Source of the DNA: an uncultured Lachnospiraceae bacterium
GTDB taxonomy: Bacteria; Bacillota; Clostridia; Lachnospirales; Lachnospiraceae
Assembly: GCA_910585715.1 (NCBI GenBank)
Contig: CAJUEX010000013.1
Span: 1-64,000, forward strand
DNA length: 64,000 nucleotides
Direction: 5' to 3'
Shown: positions 42,295-51,735 of the stretch, piece by piece
Layout: each line of letters starts with the position of its first letter
How positions within the stretch are numbered: the stretch's first letter is position 1
The notes under the pieces: model-generated
What the model saw: the letters and a program-made list of their open reading frames with translations, nothing else
What the model was told of the DNA's origin: nothing
Databases searched by the model: none
Program-made: the position numbers and the translations under genes

Positions 42295-43674
42295 TTATTC
42301 CGCCTTCAAAAACGCCTCATACCCTCTTTTCACTTCATAAAGGTCAGCCTTGCTGGTAGCCTCATAAGGCGCATGCATATTCAATACCGGAACGCCGCAG
42401 TCAATTACATTCATTCCATACAGGGAAAGGATATAGGCAATGGTCCCGCCGCCGCCTGCGTCCACCTTTCCAAGCTCCGCCGTCTGGAACGCCACATCCG
42501 CCTCTTCCATGATTTTCCTGAGAAATCCGATGTATTCCGCATTGGCGTCATTGGAGCCTGCTTTTCCTCTTGCTCCGGTATATTTTTTCAAGATCATTCC
42601 GTGTCCTAAATATGCCACGTTATTTTTATCAAAGCTGGAAGCATAGCCCGGGTCAAAGCCGGCTCCCACATCGGAAGACAGCATTCTGGAATTGGCAAGG
42701 CACCTTCTGAGGGCAAGCTCAGAAAACTGCCCCGTAAGCTCCATGATTTCCGCCACGCAGTTTTCAAAGAACTTTGACTGCATGCCGGTTGCTCCCACGC
42801 TGCCGATTTCCTCCTTGTCCACAAGGATGCAGCAGCCGGTGCGTTTTACCTTCTTCACCTGCAGCATGGCTTCTAAAGAGCTGTAGGCGCATACTCTGTC
42901 ATCCTGCCCGTAAGCTAAAATCATGCTACGGTCAAAGCCTGCCTCCTTTGCCTTTCCAGCCGGAACCACTTCCAGCTCCGCCGATATGAAATCCTCTTCC
43001 TCTATGTCGTATTCCTCTTTTAAAATCTTTAAGATTCCTGCCTTTACCTTGTCCTTTTCTTCCTTTTCCAAAGGCTTATTGCCCACGATGATATCCAGAG
43101 CTTCCCCTTCGATTACTTTATTTGCCTTTTTCTCCATCTGCTCCCCTGCCAGATGCACCAGTAAATCCGAAATAAAAAATACCGGGTCGTCCTCATCCTC
43201 GCCTATATTTATGAGAATGGAAGAACCGTCTTTTTTTACAACCACTCCGTGAATGGCAAGGGGAATGGTTACCCACTGGTACTTTTTGATACCACCGTAA
43301 TAGTGGGTGTCCAAATAGGCAAAGTCCCCTTCCTCATACAAAGGATTCTGCTTGATATCCAGCCTTGGGGAATCAATATGGGCGCCTAAAATATTCATGC
43401 CCTCTTCCAAATCCTTTGAACCCATATGGAACAGAATCACATTTTTATCCATATTGACCGCATAAACCTTATCTCCGGCCTTCAGCTTTTTCTTTTCCCT
43501 GCGGATACGCTCTAACTCCACATAGCCTTCCTCTTCAATCCGGTTTACGATTTGGGATACGCATTCCCTCTCTGTTTTTCCTTCATCCAGAAAATTACGG
43601 TAATTTTTACTAAGTGTTTCCAGTTCCTTTAACTGTTCTTTTGTATACTTGTTCCAAATGCTTTCTCTTTTCAT
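42295..43674 (-). CDS. M18-family aminopeptidase
   Basis: 459 aa zinc aminopeptidase that removes N-terminal (often acidic) residues from peptides; cytosolic. Metal and catalytic motifs: GAHIDSPRLD, LVDKEEIGSVGATGMQ (catalytic Glu pair), SSDVGAGFDPGY and the C-terminal LNMHAPYEATSKADL. Length is normal. Single gene between rnfB and paralog 4, with its own terminator. Confidence 0.95.
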   Translation of the reverse strand: MKRESIWNKYTKEQLKELETLSKNYRNFLDEGKTERECVSQIVNRIEEEGYVELERIRREKKKLKAGDKVYAVNMDKNVILFHMGSKDLEEGMNILGAHIDSPRLDIKQNPLYEEGDFAYLDTHYYGGIKKYQWVTIPLAIHGVVVKKDGSSILINIGEDEDDPVFFISDLLVHLAGEQMEKKANKVIEGEALDIIVGNKPLEKEEKDKVKAGILKILKEEYDIEEEDFISAELEVVPAGKAKEAGFDRSMILAYGQDDRVCAYSSLEAMLQVKKVKRTGCCILVDKEEIGSVGATGMQSKFFENCVAEIMELTGQFSELALRRCLANSRMLSSDVGAGFDPGYASSFDKNNVAYLGHGMILKKYTGARGKAGSNDANAEYIGFLRKIMEEADVAFQTAELGKVDAGGGGTIAYILSLYGMNVIDCGVPVLNMHAPYEATSKADLYEVKRGYEAFLKAE

Positions 43675-43796
43675 TCTGTCTCTGCTCCTTCCTGTTTAGA
43701 CTGTTTCTTTCTATTCAGCATTTCCTGTCTGCTGCTTTTCTATGTCTTATTTTCCGTAACAATTCAGACAGCGGCTTTTCTATTATCATAAACTAT

Positions 43797-44594
43797 TTAC
43801 AGGCTTACAATACTTTTCTTTGGACATTTTTTCTCACATGCGCCGCAGCCCACACATTTTTCCTGGTCAATGGAGGCATGGAAATCAGATACGGTTACGG
43901 CTTCGTGCTCACACTGCTTTACACAAATGCCGCAGCCGATACAGCCTGCCTGACAGTCCTTCATGGTAACAGGCCCCTTTTCTTTAGAGGAACATGCCAC
44001 CGCATACCGGCTCTTGTAAGGAATCAGCTCAATTAAATGCTTGGGACATACCTCCACGCATTTCCCGCAAGCTTTACATGCCTCTTTGTCCACTACCGCC
44101 ACTCCGTTTACCACATGAATGGCGTCAAAAGGACAAACCTTTACACAGGAGCCAAATCCCAGACAGCCGTCATTACAGCTTTTGGGACCGCCGTTAGGCA
44201 CAAAAGCAAGCATCCGGCAGTCCTCCACTCCGGTATAGTCATAATCCAGCCTTGCCTTGTCACAGTCACCGGCACACTTTACGAAAGCTATCATTTTTTC
44301 TCCTGCCTCCGCTTCCACACCCATAATTTCCGCAATCTTTTCTCCTACCGGCTCGCCGCCAACCGGACAGGCATTTACGGCTGCCTCTCCTTTTGCAATG
44401 GCTGCAGCCAGTCCGGAACAGCCTGCAAACCCGCAGCCGCCGCAGTTATTTCCGGGAAGCGCCGCCAAAACGGCTTCTTCCTTTTCATCCACTTCCACCT
44501 TGAACTTGATGCCTGCCGCTCCTAAAAACAGCCCGATGAGCAGGCCTGTCACGCTGATGACTCCTGCCGCAATGAAAATTCCAACAATATTCAT
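43797..44594 (-). CDS. rnfB: Rnf complex ferredoxin subunit RnfB
   Basis: 265 aa, last gene of the operon. A membrane helix at the N-terminus, then a [4Fe-4S] domain (NNCGGCGFAGCSGLA) and two or three ferredoxin-like CxxCxxCxxxCP clusters in the C-terminal half (ACKACGKCVEVCP, GCGACEKKCP). It accepts electrons from reduced ferredoxin and passes them to the rest of the Rnf complex, which reduces NAD+ and pumps Na+ or H+. Confidence 0.96.
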   Translation of the reverse strand: MNIVGIFIAAGVISVTGLLIGLFLGAAGIKFKVEVDEKEEAVLAALPGNNCGGCGFAGCSGLAAAIAKGEAAVNACPVGGEPVGEKIAEIMGVEAEAGEKMIAFVKCAGDCDKARLDYDYTGVEDCRMLAFVPNGGPKSCNDGCLGFGSCVKVCPFDAIHVVNGVAVVDKEACKACGKCVEVCPKHLIELIPYKSRYAVACSSKEKGPVTMKDCQAGCIGCGICVKQCEHEAVTVSDFHASIDQEKCVGCGACEKKCPKKSIVSL

Positions 44595-44606
44595 AGTCTC
44601 ACCCTC

Positions 44607-45182
44607 CTATAACAGGCCGGAAAAGCCGCAAAAGGCAATTGCCATAAGCCCTGCCGTCACTAAGACGATTGGCATTCCCCGAAAGGGCGCCGGCACGTCA
44701 TTGTGCTCCATCTTTTCCCGGATTCCCGCAAGAATAATAATGGAAATGGTAAATCCAAGAGCGGTAGAAAAACCGTTTACCACACTTTTTAAAATTCCAT
44801 AGGTTTTCTGCACATTGGTAAGGGCAACTCCCAGCACTGCACAGTTGGTTGTAATCAAAGGAAGATACACGCCTAAGGATTCATAAAGAGGCGGCATATA
44901 CTTTTTCAAAAACATTTCCACAAACTGTACCAGCGCCGCAATCAGCAAAATAAACACAATGGTCTGCAAATATGTTATGTTTAAAGGCTGCAGCAAAAAC
45001 TGGTAAATAACGCTACACACAAGGGAAGCCAGCGTTATTACAAAGATAACTGCCGTTCCCATGCCTGCTGCCGTTTCCACCTTTTTGGAAACCCCAAGGA
45101 AGGGGCAGAGTCCCAGAAACTGGCTAAGCACCACATTGCTTACAAGTGCGGAACCGATGGCTATGATAATCAACTCACTCAT
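44607..45182 (-). CDS. rnfA: Rnf complex membrane subunit RnfA
   Basis: 191 aa with six membrane helices and the conserved LSQFLGLCPFLGVSKKVE and ITTNCAVLGVAL segments, whose cysteines hold an intramembrane iron-sulphur site. Overlaps rnfE by 8 nt. Confidence 0.96.
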   Translation of the reverse strand: MSELIIIAIGSALVSNVVLSQFLGLCPFLGVSKKVETAAGMGTAVIFVITLASLVCSVIYQFLLQPLNITYLQTIVFILLIAALVQFVEMFLKKYMPPLYESLGVYLPLITTNCAVLGVALTNVQKTYGILKSVVNGFSTALGFTISIIILAGIREKMEHNDVPAPFRGMPIVLVTAGLMAIAFCGFSGLL

Positions 45183-46095
45183 TGTTTTGTTCCTCCCTTT
45201 CCTTTTTTTCCTCTTTATTTTCTTCTATATTTCCCTTTTGGGAATCCTTCTGTTTCTCCTCTTTCTTCTGTTGCCCGGCTTCTTTCTGTTTCTCTTCTTT
45301 ATTCCGCAGCCCGGCTTCCTTTTGATTTTCTTCTTTCTTTCCTACAGATCCTTCTCCTGCCTCGGTATCATAAAACTTTCTCCTGCCACAGCCCTTTTCC
45401 CCGCAGTTCATACAGTCTTCGCTGCAGCCGGAACCGATTTTGCTCATATCCTTTCCTTTTTTCTCACCTTCCAGCTTTACTTTATTCTGGATGGCAGTCA
45501 GGCAGGCAAGTACAAAGAATGCTCCCGGCGCCAGAACAAAAATGCTGGCCGGAGTAAAAAATGCAATTTCCTTTCCTCCAAGCAGCCATGGATGGTCAGC
45601 AGTAGGCATAACATGAAATCCAAACAAATCCCCTGCTCCCAACAGCTCCCTTACTGCGCCAATACAGGTTAAGGCAATGGAAAATCCAAGACCCATTCCA
45701 AGACCGTCAAAAAAGGATGGAATCACCGGATTTTTAGAGGCATAAGCTTCTGCTCTTCCTAAAATGATGCAGTTTACCACGATTAAAGGAATGTAAATTC
45801 CAAGGGCTCCATATAAAGAAGGAAGAAAGCCTTCCAAAAGCAGCTCCAGCGTGGTTACAAAGGAAGCAATAATAACGATAAAAGCCGGAATCCTTACTTT
45901 ATCCGGAATAATATTTCTAAGAAGCGCTATAAAAACATTGCTTAAGGCGAGCACCACCGTAGTGGTCAGTCCCATGCCAAGGCCGTTGATGGCAGATGTG
46001 GTAACTGCCAGGGTGGGACACATGCCTAACATAAGCACAAAGGTTGGATTTTCCTTCACAATGCCGTTTATCAGTCTTTCTTTTCCACTATTCAT
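45175..46095 (-). CDS. rnfE: Rnf complex membrane subunit RnfE, with charged tail
   Basis: 306 aa. The first 205 residues are a typical six-helix RnfE (NPTFVLMLGMCPTLAVTTSA...PLIVVNCIILGRAEA). The remaining 100 are unusual: a Cys-rich CSEDCMNCGEKGCGR segment followed by a Lys/Glu/Gln repeat region (NKEEKQKEAG, KKEEKQKDSQ). RnfE usually ends soon after the last helix. The tail is cytosolic and may bind metal or another subunit; that is inference. Confidence 0.95.
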   Translation of the reverse strand: MNSGKERLINGIVKENPTFVLMLGMCPTLAVTTSAINGLGMGLTTTVVLALSNVFIALLRNIIPDKVRIPAFIVIIASFVTTLELLLEGFLPSLYGALGIYIPLIVVNCIILGRAEAYASKNPVIPSFFDGLGMGLGFSIALTCIGAVRELLGAGDLFGFHVMPTADHPWLLGGKEIAFFTPASIFVLAPGAFFVLACLTAIQNKVKLEGEKKGKDMSKIGSGCSEDCMNCGEKGCGRRKFYDTEAGEGSVGKKEENQKEAGLRNKEEKQKEAGQQKKEEKQKDSQKGNIEENKEEKKEREEQNNE

Positions 46096-46714
46096 TGCTG
46101 CCGCCTCCCTTCAGGATTTCTTCATATTTCTCATGAAAATAAGCCAGCCCGCCATTGACTCCGTTAGTCACCGCATTAGTAGTAATGGTGGCTCCGCTTA
46201 TGGCATCAATCTCGCTTTCGGACATGGAGCCCGATTTGGTGTAAGAAAACTGCTCCACCTTTTTATTGGCAAACTGGGGCTTTAACACTTCCTCCGCCCT
46301 CATTCCAAGTCCCGGAGTTTCTCCAATTGCCAGAATGGAAATGCCGTTTAAAGTGCCGTCCGCCTGAATGCCCATCATAAACTGAATATCTCCCCCGTAG
46401 CCCTCATGGTCGGTTACGGTAAGCACAAGTCCTATGGGGTTATGGCTTCCGTCTTTTGCAAGCATCACATTGTCTATGGAAACCTGTTCAAATCCAAGCT
46501 CCTTTAAGATTTCCCCGTTTTCCGCCTCTTCCATGGTTTCTGTTTCCTCAAACTCCACTGCTGAGGGAAATACCTCCTGACAGGCTTCCTGCTTCGTCTT
46601 AAGCTCCTGATTCTCAATAGGCGCTTTTGTCACCTCATAAACAAGCCCCAGGGCACAACCGGCAATCAGGGTAATCAAAAACAGAATCAGCGTATCTCTT
46701 AACATACTTTTCAT
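46088..46714 (-). CDS. rnfG: Rnf complex flavoprotein subunit RnfG
   Basis: 208 aa. One N-terminal membrane helix and an extracytoplasmic FMN-binding domain with the covalent flavinylation motif SGATITTNAV (FMN on the second Thr of the S/T-GAT-x-T pattern). Overlaps rnfE by 8 nt. Confidence 0.96.
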   Translation of the reverse strand: MKSMLRDTLILFLITLIAGCALGLVYEVTKAPIENQELKTKQEACQEVFPSAVEFEETETMEEAENGEILKELGFEQVSIDNVMLAKDGSHNPIGLVLTVTDHEGYGGDIQFMMGIQADGTLNGISILAIGETPGLGMRAEEVLKPQFANKKVEQFSYTKSGSMSESEIDAISGATITTNAVTNGVNGGLAYFHEKYEEILKGGGSNE

Positions 46715-47643
46715 GCCTTTTCCCCTCCTTTGCCAAAGCTTTTTGGAAGTGTCACTCTTTCAATCAGGGGCACTAGCAGATTGCCTAAAATAATCGCATA
46801 GGAAACCCCTTCCGCACTAGCCCCGTAAATACGGAAAATCCCTGTGAGAATGCCAAGGATAATACCGTATACATACTGGCCTCTTTTTGTAATAGGTCTG
46901 GTGACATAATCCGTCGCCATAAAAAAGGCGCCTAGCATCAATCCGCCGCCTGCAAGCTGGGCGCTTATGTAAGCCGGGCTGAAACCATGTCCGGAAAATA
47001 AAACAAGGAATACCACAAAGGAACCAAGATAGCTGAAAGGAATCTTTAAATCAATTGCCCCCGCAAAAAGAAGGATGCAGGCTCCAATTAAAATGGCTAT
47101 CATGGAGGTCTCGCCTATGGTTCCTGCCGTCTTACCGATTATCATGGACATGGTGTCTACGTTTTCCCCTGCCTTTAATGCCGCTAAAGGAGTTGCTCCT
47201 GTATAACCGTCACACTCAAAGTCGGTCATAATGGAGGTAAAGGAAATCAGCAGAAAACATCTGGCTCCCAATGCGGGATTCATGAAATTCTGTCCAAGAC
47301 CCCCAAAGAGCATTTTCACTACGATAATGGCAAAAGCCCCTCCGATGACTCCAATCCACCAGGGTGCCCGGGGCGGCAGGTTCAATGCCAGCAAAAGTCC
47401 CGTCACTACTGCGGATAGGTCGCTGATGGTATTTTTCTTTTTACATATTTTGTTAAAGATGGTTTCTGATAATACGGCAGAGGCAACTGTAACCAGAATC
47501 AGAACCAGTGCGGGGATTCCAAAATTATAGATTCCAAAAATAGTTGCAGGTAATAATGCCAGTATGACGCAAAGCATAATATTGCCGGTAGTCACCTTAG
47601 ACCGGATATGGGGATTTGATGAAACCTTCATTAAATCGCTCAA
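46711..47643 (-). CDS. rnfD: Rnf complex membrane flavoprotein RnfD
   Basis: 310 aa, about nine membrane helices, with the flavinylation site in GYTGATPLAAL. It carries covalent FMN and forms the ion-transfer part of the complex. Overlaps rnfG by 4 nt; rnfC is 12 nt upstream. Confidence 0.96.
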   Translation of the reverse strand: MSDLMKVSSNPHIRSKVTTGNIMLCVILALLPATIFGIYNFGIPALVLILVTVASAVLSETIFNKICKKKNTISDLSAVVTGLLLALNLPPRAPWWIGVIGGAFAIIVVKMLFGGLGQNFMNPALGARCFLLISFTSIMTDFECDGYTGATPLAALKAGENVDTMSMIIGKTAGTIGETSMIAILIGACILLFAGAIDLKIPFSYLGSFVVFLVLFSGHGFSPAYISAQLAGGGLMLGAFFMATDYVTRPITKRGQYVYGIILGILTGIFRIYGASAEGVSYAIILGNLLVPLIERVTLPKSFGKGGEKA

Positions 47644-47655
47644 GTTTGTTCCCTC

Positions 47656-48975
47656 CTATTTTTTCTTTTTTCCCAGTATGATTTTTCTCATGGACTTTAT
47701 GGACTGGGTCAAAGGCCGTTTTGCAGGACAGATAAAGCTGCAGCAGCCGCATTCACAGCATTCCATGCCGTTGTACTTCAAAAACTTTTCTTCTTCATAA
47801 TGCTCTGCAAAGTCCGCAAGCCTGCTTGGCAGTACCCGTCCGGGACAGACCTCCACACACCTGCCGCAATTGATGCAGGGTCCCGGCTCCATGGCAGACA
47901 CATCATCCCTGGTGAGGCAAAGCAGTGCCGATGCCGTTTTGGTGGTGGGCACATCCAGGTCAAAAATGCCAAAGCCCATCATGGGCCCTCCGGAAATAAT
48001 CTTTACCGGTTCTTCCTTAAAGCCCCCTGCTTCTTCAATCAGCTCATGATAATTAGTGCCGATTCGCACCCGGAAATTCCGCGGGTTATTTATGGCATCT
48101 CCCGTAACGGTTACAATCCGGTACATAAGGGGCTTCCCTTCCCTGACCGCCCGGTTGATGGCTACGATGGTATCCACATTGTTCACCACACATCCTGCAT
48201 CTGCCGGAAGCTTCGTGGAATCAATGGCACGTCCGGTTGCCGCATAAATCAGCTGCCTTTCCGCTCCCTGGGGGTACTTGGTCTTCAAAGGCTTCACCTG
48301 AATATCCGGTTCATCCTTTGTAAGCTCTTTTAATATGTGAATGCAATCAGGCTTATTATCCTCCACTGCCAGAATTCCCTTTGCATTGGGAAACAGGGCA
48401 AGGGAAACCTTCAGCCCCTCAACGAGCTTTTCCGGCTCCTCCAGCATCCTTCTGTAATCGGAAGTCAGATAAGGCTCGCATTCCGCACAGTTTGCAATCA
48501 CATAGTCAATTTTATCCGGCTCCTTTGGAGACAGCTTTACATGGGTTGGAAATCCGGCTCCGCCCATTCCTACGATTCCCGCCTCTTTTATCTTTTCTAT
48601 AATCTCTTCCCTTGTCATTTCCGAAAGGGGCTTTACCGGCGCATATTCCACCTCTTCATACTTTCCGTCATTTTCTACCACAATGGACATAACGCTGTCC
48701 CCTACCACTACACGCCTTGGCTCAATTGCCTTCACCGTGCCGGAAACCGTGGCATAAATCGGCGCCGAAACGTAACCTGCCGCCTCGGCAATTTTCTGGC
48801 CTGCCAGCACCTTATCCCCTTTTGCCACAACAGGCACCGCCGGCGCTCCGATATGCTGTGATAAAGGGTACACTAAATCTCCTTTTGGGTTTACATCTAA
48901 AATGGGTTTGTCCTTGCTTAAATCTTTTCCGTCATAGGGATGAATCCCTCCATGAAATGTTAATCTTCCTCCCAT
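47656..48975 (-). CDS. rnfC: Rnf complex NADH-oxidoreductase subunit RnfC
   Basis: 439 aa, first gene of rnfCDGEAB. N-terminal barrel-sandwich, a flavin/NAD domain (GIVGMGGAGFPTHVKL, NCAECEPYLTSDYR), SLBB-like region and two C-terminal [4Fe-4S] clusters (CINCGRCVEVCPG, CCECGCCSFICPAKRP). It exchanges electrons with NAD. The ATG is preceded by AAGGAAGGG. A candidate promoter is TTGGCA-N17-GATAAA about 50 nt upstream. Confidence 0.96.
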   Translation of the reverse strand: MGGRLTFHGGIHPYDGKDLSKDKPILDVNPKGDLVYPLSQHIGAPAVPVVAKGDKVLAGQKIAEAAGYVSAPIYATVSGTVKAIEPRRVVVGDSVMSIVVENDGKYEEVEYAPVKPLSEMTREEIIEKIKEAGIVGMGGAGFPTHVKLSPKEPDKIDYVIANCAECEPYLTSDYRRMLEEPEKLVEGLKVSLALFPNAKGILAVEDNKPDCIHILKELTKDEPDIQVKPLKTKYPQGAERQLIYAATGRAIDSTKLPADAGCVVNNVDTIVAINRAVREGKPLMYRIVTVTGDAINNPRNFRVRIGTNYHELIEEAGGFKEEPVKIISGGPMMGFGIFDLDVPTTKTASALLCLTRDDVSAMEPGPCINCGRCVEVCPGRVLPSRLADFAEHYEEEKFLKYNGMECCECGCCSFICPAKRPLTQSIKSMRKIILGKKKK

Positions 48976-49122
48976 GCCCTGCCCTTCCTTCTTTTCGGTT
49001 TTGTCTTTTTATCCAAATATGTCTGATTCTCTTTTATCTTATTCTGTAAGTCATGTGCCAAGCACTAAAACAGCTTACCTTTCCATTCTACTATTTTTCC
49101 TGACAAAATACTACAGAAAAAG

Positions 49123-50037
49123 CTATTTTATTTTTGAATACTTCTCATCCAGATACCCAATATACTCTTTTCTTTGAACTTCCCCTTTATTGTCGGCATA
49201 CCACTTATAGCTTTCCGCCAGACCGTCAGCCAAACTTGTCTGCTCTTCCTTAAAATACTTATTTTGCAGCGATACATCCAGCCGGTACTCATAATCATAA
49301 AAGCAAAAATAATCCCTCTGATTCTTTTCCTCATAAAGATTTACAAAATCCACTTCTGTTTCACCAACTGCCTGATAGCAGGTTTCAACCCACTGTTTAA
49401 TTGTGACAGTCTCTGAATTTCCAACATTAAATATATGTTCTTCCACTTCTCCGTCCATTAATATCTCAATAAATTTACACAAATCCCCCACATAAAAAAA
49501 CTGTAGCTTCATTTCCCCTTCCCCCGGCAGGTAAAACTTTCTTTTCCTTTCTGCGCATTCAAACACAAATGCTGCCCGGTAAAGATTTTCCATGGGGCCA
49601 TATAAATATGGCGGCCTTAAAATATAGGCTTCGGGAACCCTGGAAAGCAAATATTCCTCCGCTTCCCTTTTATTGGTTCCGTATTCCTTCCATATCGGAT
49701 TATATTCACACTGTTCCTGCTCGCTAACCGATTCTTTATGTATTCCGTACACTGCGCTTGAGCTTATAAATATGTACTTTTTAAAACCGTTGACAGCATC
49801 CAGCAGTTTTTTTATATCCTCCCTTGTGTATGCATTCACATCAATTATAGTGTCAAATTCATAATTCCTTAATTTATTTCCTATATAATTTCGGTCACAC
49901 TCTATTAAATGCACTCCGGCAACCTGCCGCCTTGTATTTCTATTCAAAACAAACACTTCATAGCCTTTTTGCAAAAAATAAGAGGCAATAAAACGGCTCA
50001 CAAAAACCGTCCCGCCGGTTACAAGTATTTTTTTCAT
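49123..50037 (-). CDS. NAD-dependent epimerase/dehydratase family protein
   Basis: 304 aa extended short-chain dehydrogenase. Rossmann start TGGTVFVSRFIASYFLQKG (the usual GxxGFIG is GGTVFVS here), catalytic YGTNKREAE (Tyr-x3-Lys), and a substrate region with LRPPYLYGP. It probably acts on a nucleotide sugar; the subclass cannot be told. Stands alone, convergent with nothing and divergent from the exonuclease at 50234. Confidence 0.88.
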   Translation of the reverse strand: MKKILVTGGTVFVSRFIASYFLQKGYEVFVLNRNTRRQVAGVHLIECDRNYIGNKLRNYEFDTIIDVNAYTREDIKKLLDAVNGFKKYIFISSSAVYGIHKESVSEQEQCEYNPIWKEYGTNKREAEEYLLSRVPEAYILRPPYLYGPMENLYRAAFVFECAERKRKFYLPGEGEMKLQFFYVGDLCKFIEILMDGEVEEHIFNVGNSETVTIKQWVETCYQAVGETEVDFVNLYEEKNQRDYFCFYDYEYRLDVSLQNKYFKEEQTSLADGLAESYKWYADNKGEVQRKEYIGYLDEKYSKIK

Positions 50038-50127
50038 TCACCCATCCTCCATTTTATTTATCCATAAAAATTATCATATCTGGCAGCAAAAATGTCAATA
50101 TTGAAACCAACTTTTCACAAGTCAAAG

Positions 50128-50157
50128 TTGAAAAATCCTCCCCAAATATGCTATGAT
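50128..50157 (+). promoter_or_regulatory. Promoter of the YprB-like exonuclease
   Basis: Plus-strand TTGAAA (50128-50133), an 18-bp spacer and TATGAT (50152-50157), about 70 nt before the ATG at 50234. Confidence 0.5.
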
Positions 50158-50233
50158 ATTTCAAAAGCAGTTTCAAGCTATAGCAATTATTTTTACCATT
50201 TTTACAGATGGGACAACAAATACAGGAGGCATT

Positions 50234-51391
50234 ATGAAAACGATAAGAACAGCAATAGACTTTCCAAATCCATCCTATCCGTTAGAGCATATAGACGAAC
50301 TTTCCAAAATTTTATTCGTTGATATTGAAACAACAGGTTTTGCAGCAAAATCCTCTTATTTATATTTAATCGGCTGCCTGTGTTATGAGGAAGGAGGCTG
50401 GCAGTTAATACAGTTCTTGGCAGAGGACTACATTGAAGAGCCTTTTATCTTACAGGAATTTTTAGTTCTTTGTAAGGAATACCACACTTTAATTCATTAT
50501 AACGGCAACAATTTTGACCTGCCTTATTTAAGGCAGAAATGCGAACAATTCGGGCTAAAGCCTCCCTTTGACCAGATAAATACGGATAATATGGATAATC
50601 CGGAAAATACAGAACGCACAGCCATGAACGGGATTGACATTTACAAGCGTATTTCCGGCTTTAAAAATATTCTTCATCTGGAAAACTGCAAACAGAAAAC
50701 GCTGGAAAACTTCCTTGGAATTTCCAGAGAAGACAAATACAACGGAGGAGAACTGATTTCCATTTATCACGATTATGCTAAAACAAAAAAACCTGAATTA
50801 TTGGAGCTTCTTCTGCTTCATAACAAGGAGGACATGCAGGGTATGTTCGCATTGCTTCCCATATTATCCTATATGGACATACTGCTTGTTCCTTTCCGGG
50901 TGGTAAAGGTTCAGGCAAATCATTACGACAATATATCCGGCACCCGCTCCTATGAGGTGTTAATGAAAATAAAATTCCACACCGCCTTCCCAAAACCAAT
51001 AGCCATCCACAAAAACGGCTGTCATTTCAGCGGTCAGGGCAAAGAAGGCTATTTAAAGGTTCCCTGCCTGAAAGAAGAACTGAAATTCTTTTATTCAAAC
51101 TACAAGGATTACTACTACCTTCCCATGGAAGATACGGCACTGCACAAATCCGTAGCCGCCTATGTAGACAAAGACTTCCGCAAACAGGCAACCGCAGCTA
51201 ACTGCTACACAAAAAAACAAGGCACCTACCTCCCGGAATGGTCTCCCCTCTTTACCCCCATCTTCAAAAAAAGCTATCAGGATAACGACCTGTTCTTTGA
51301 ACTGACCGAAGAAATGAAACGCAGCCCGGAAGAATTTACAAAATACGCCCTCCACATCATGGATATGCTGATTCATGAAGGAAAAAAATAA
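50234..51391 (+). CDS. YprB-like RNase H-fold 3'-5' exonuclease
   Basis: 385 aa from the ATG at 50234, which AGGAGG precedes; the frame from 50153 has no ribosome site. DEDD-type exonuclease: FVDIETTGF (first Asp/Glu), LIHYNGNNFDLPYL and LLHNKEDMQGM (last Asp). The C-terminal half, with no clear motif, is common in YprB relatives of Firmicutes. Probably acts on DNA or RNA ends; the substrate is not established. It is followed by a large palindromic element. Confidence 0.88.
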   Translation: MKTIRTAIDFPNPSYPLEHIDELSKILFVDIETTGFAAKSSYLYLIGCLCYEEGGWQLIQFLAEDYIEEPFILQEFLVLCKEYHTLIHYNGNNFDLPYLRQKCEQFGLKPPFDQINTDNMDNPENTERTAMNGIDIYKRISGFKNILHLENCKQKTLENFLGISREDKYNGGELISIYHDYAKTKKPELLELLLLHNKEDMQGMFALLPILSYMDILLVPFRVVKVQANHYDNISGTRSYEVLMKIKFHTAFPKPIAIHKNGCHFSGQGKEGYLKVPCLKEELKFFYSNYKDYYYLPMEDTALHKSVAAYVDKDFRKQATAANCYTKKQGTYLPEWSPLFTPIFKKSYQDNDLFFELTEEMKRSPEEFTKYALHIMDMLIHEGKK

Positions 51392-51483
51392 TAACGGTTC
51401 AGACAGCATCTCACCCACAGGAATCGGAATACAGATTTGACAAAATCTATAGCCAGAATACGGATTTGACAAAATCTATAGCC
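51388..51483. repeat. Leader of the 51-kb repeat element with a 28-bp direct repeat
   Basis: TAACGGTTCAGACAG and CCCACAGGAATCGGAATA repeat the block seen at 15.86-15.91 kb. They are followed by two nearly identical 28-bp units (51427-51454 and 51456-51483), each containing GATTTGACAAAATC, itself a short inverted repeat. Confidence 0.7.
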
Positions 51484-51496
51484 TTTCGATACACAG

Positions 51497-51642
51497 TAGG
51501 AACCGGCAGATGATAGAGAAGTCTTGGAGGCCTTAATGAAAACGCCGGTACTAACGCACCGTATTTTGGTGCGTTAGTACCGCTGCGTTTTCATAGAGCG
51601 AGAGCGTGCCCCCAAGACTTCTCTATCATCTGCCGGTTCCTA
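51497..51642. repeat. Large palindromic element, 31-bp perfect arms
   Basis: Perfect 31-bp arms (51497-51527 and 51612-51642). Inside is a second perfect 14-bp stem (GGTACTAACGCACC, 51547-51560 and 51568-51581) flanked by AATGAAAACG and CGTTTTCAT. The interior also has AGAGCGAGAGCG as in the 27.7-kb element. It fills most of the gap between the exonuclease and cheR, both of which point toward it. It may terminate transcription from both sides. It encodes no protein. Confidence 0.9.
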
Positions 51643-51735
51643 CGTCCTCCCCACCAAAGCCCCCCATACCTAAAGAAAAGCGCCCCCAGAGCCTAATTCC
51701 AAGCCCCAAAGCCGCTTTTTCCCAACCTTCCATTA

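Noticed and set aside
51427..51483. CRISPR array
   Set aside because: There are only two 28-bp units one base apart, without spacers or cas genes.
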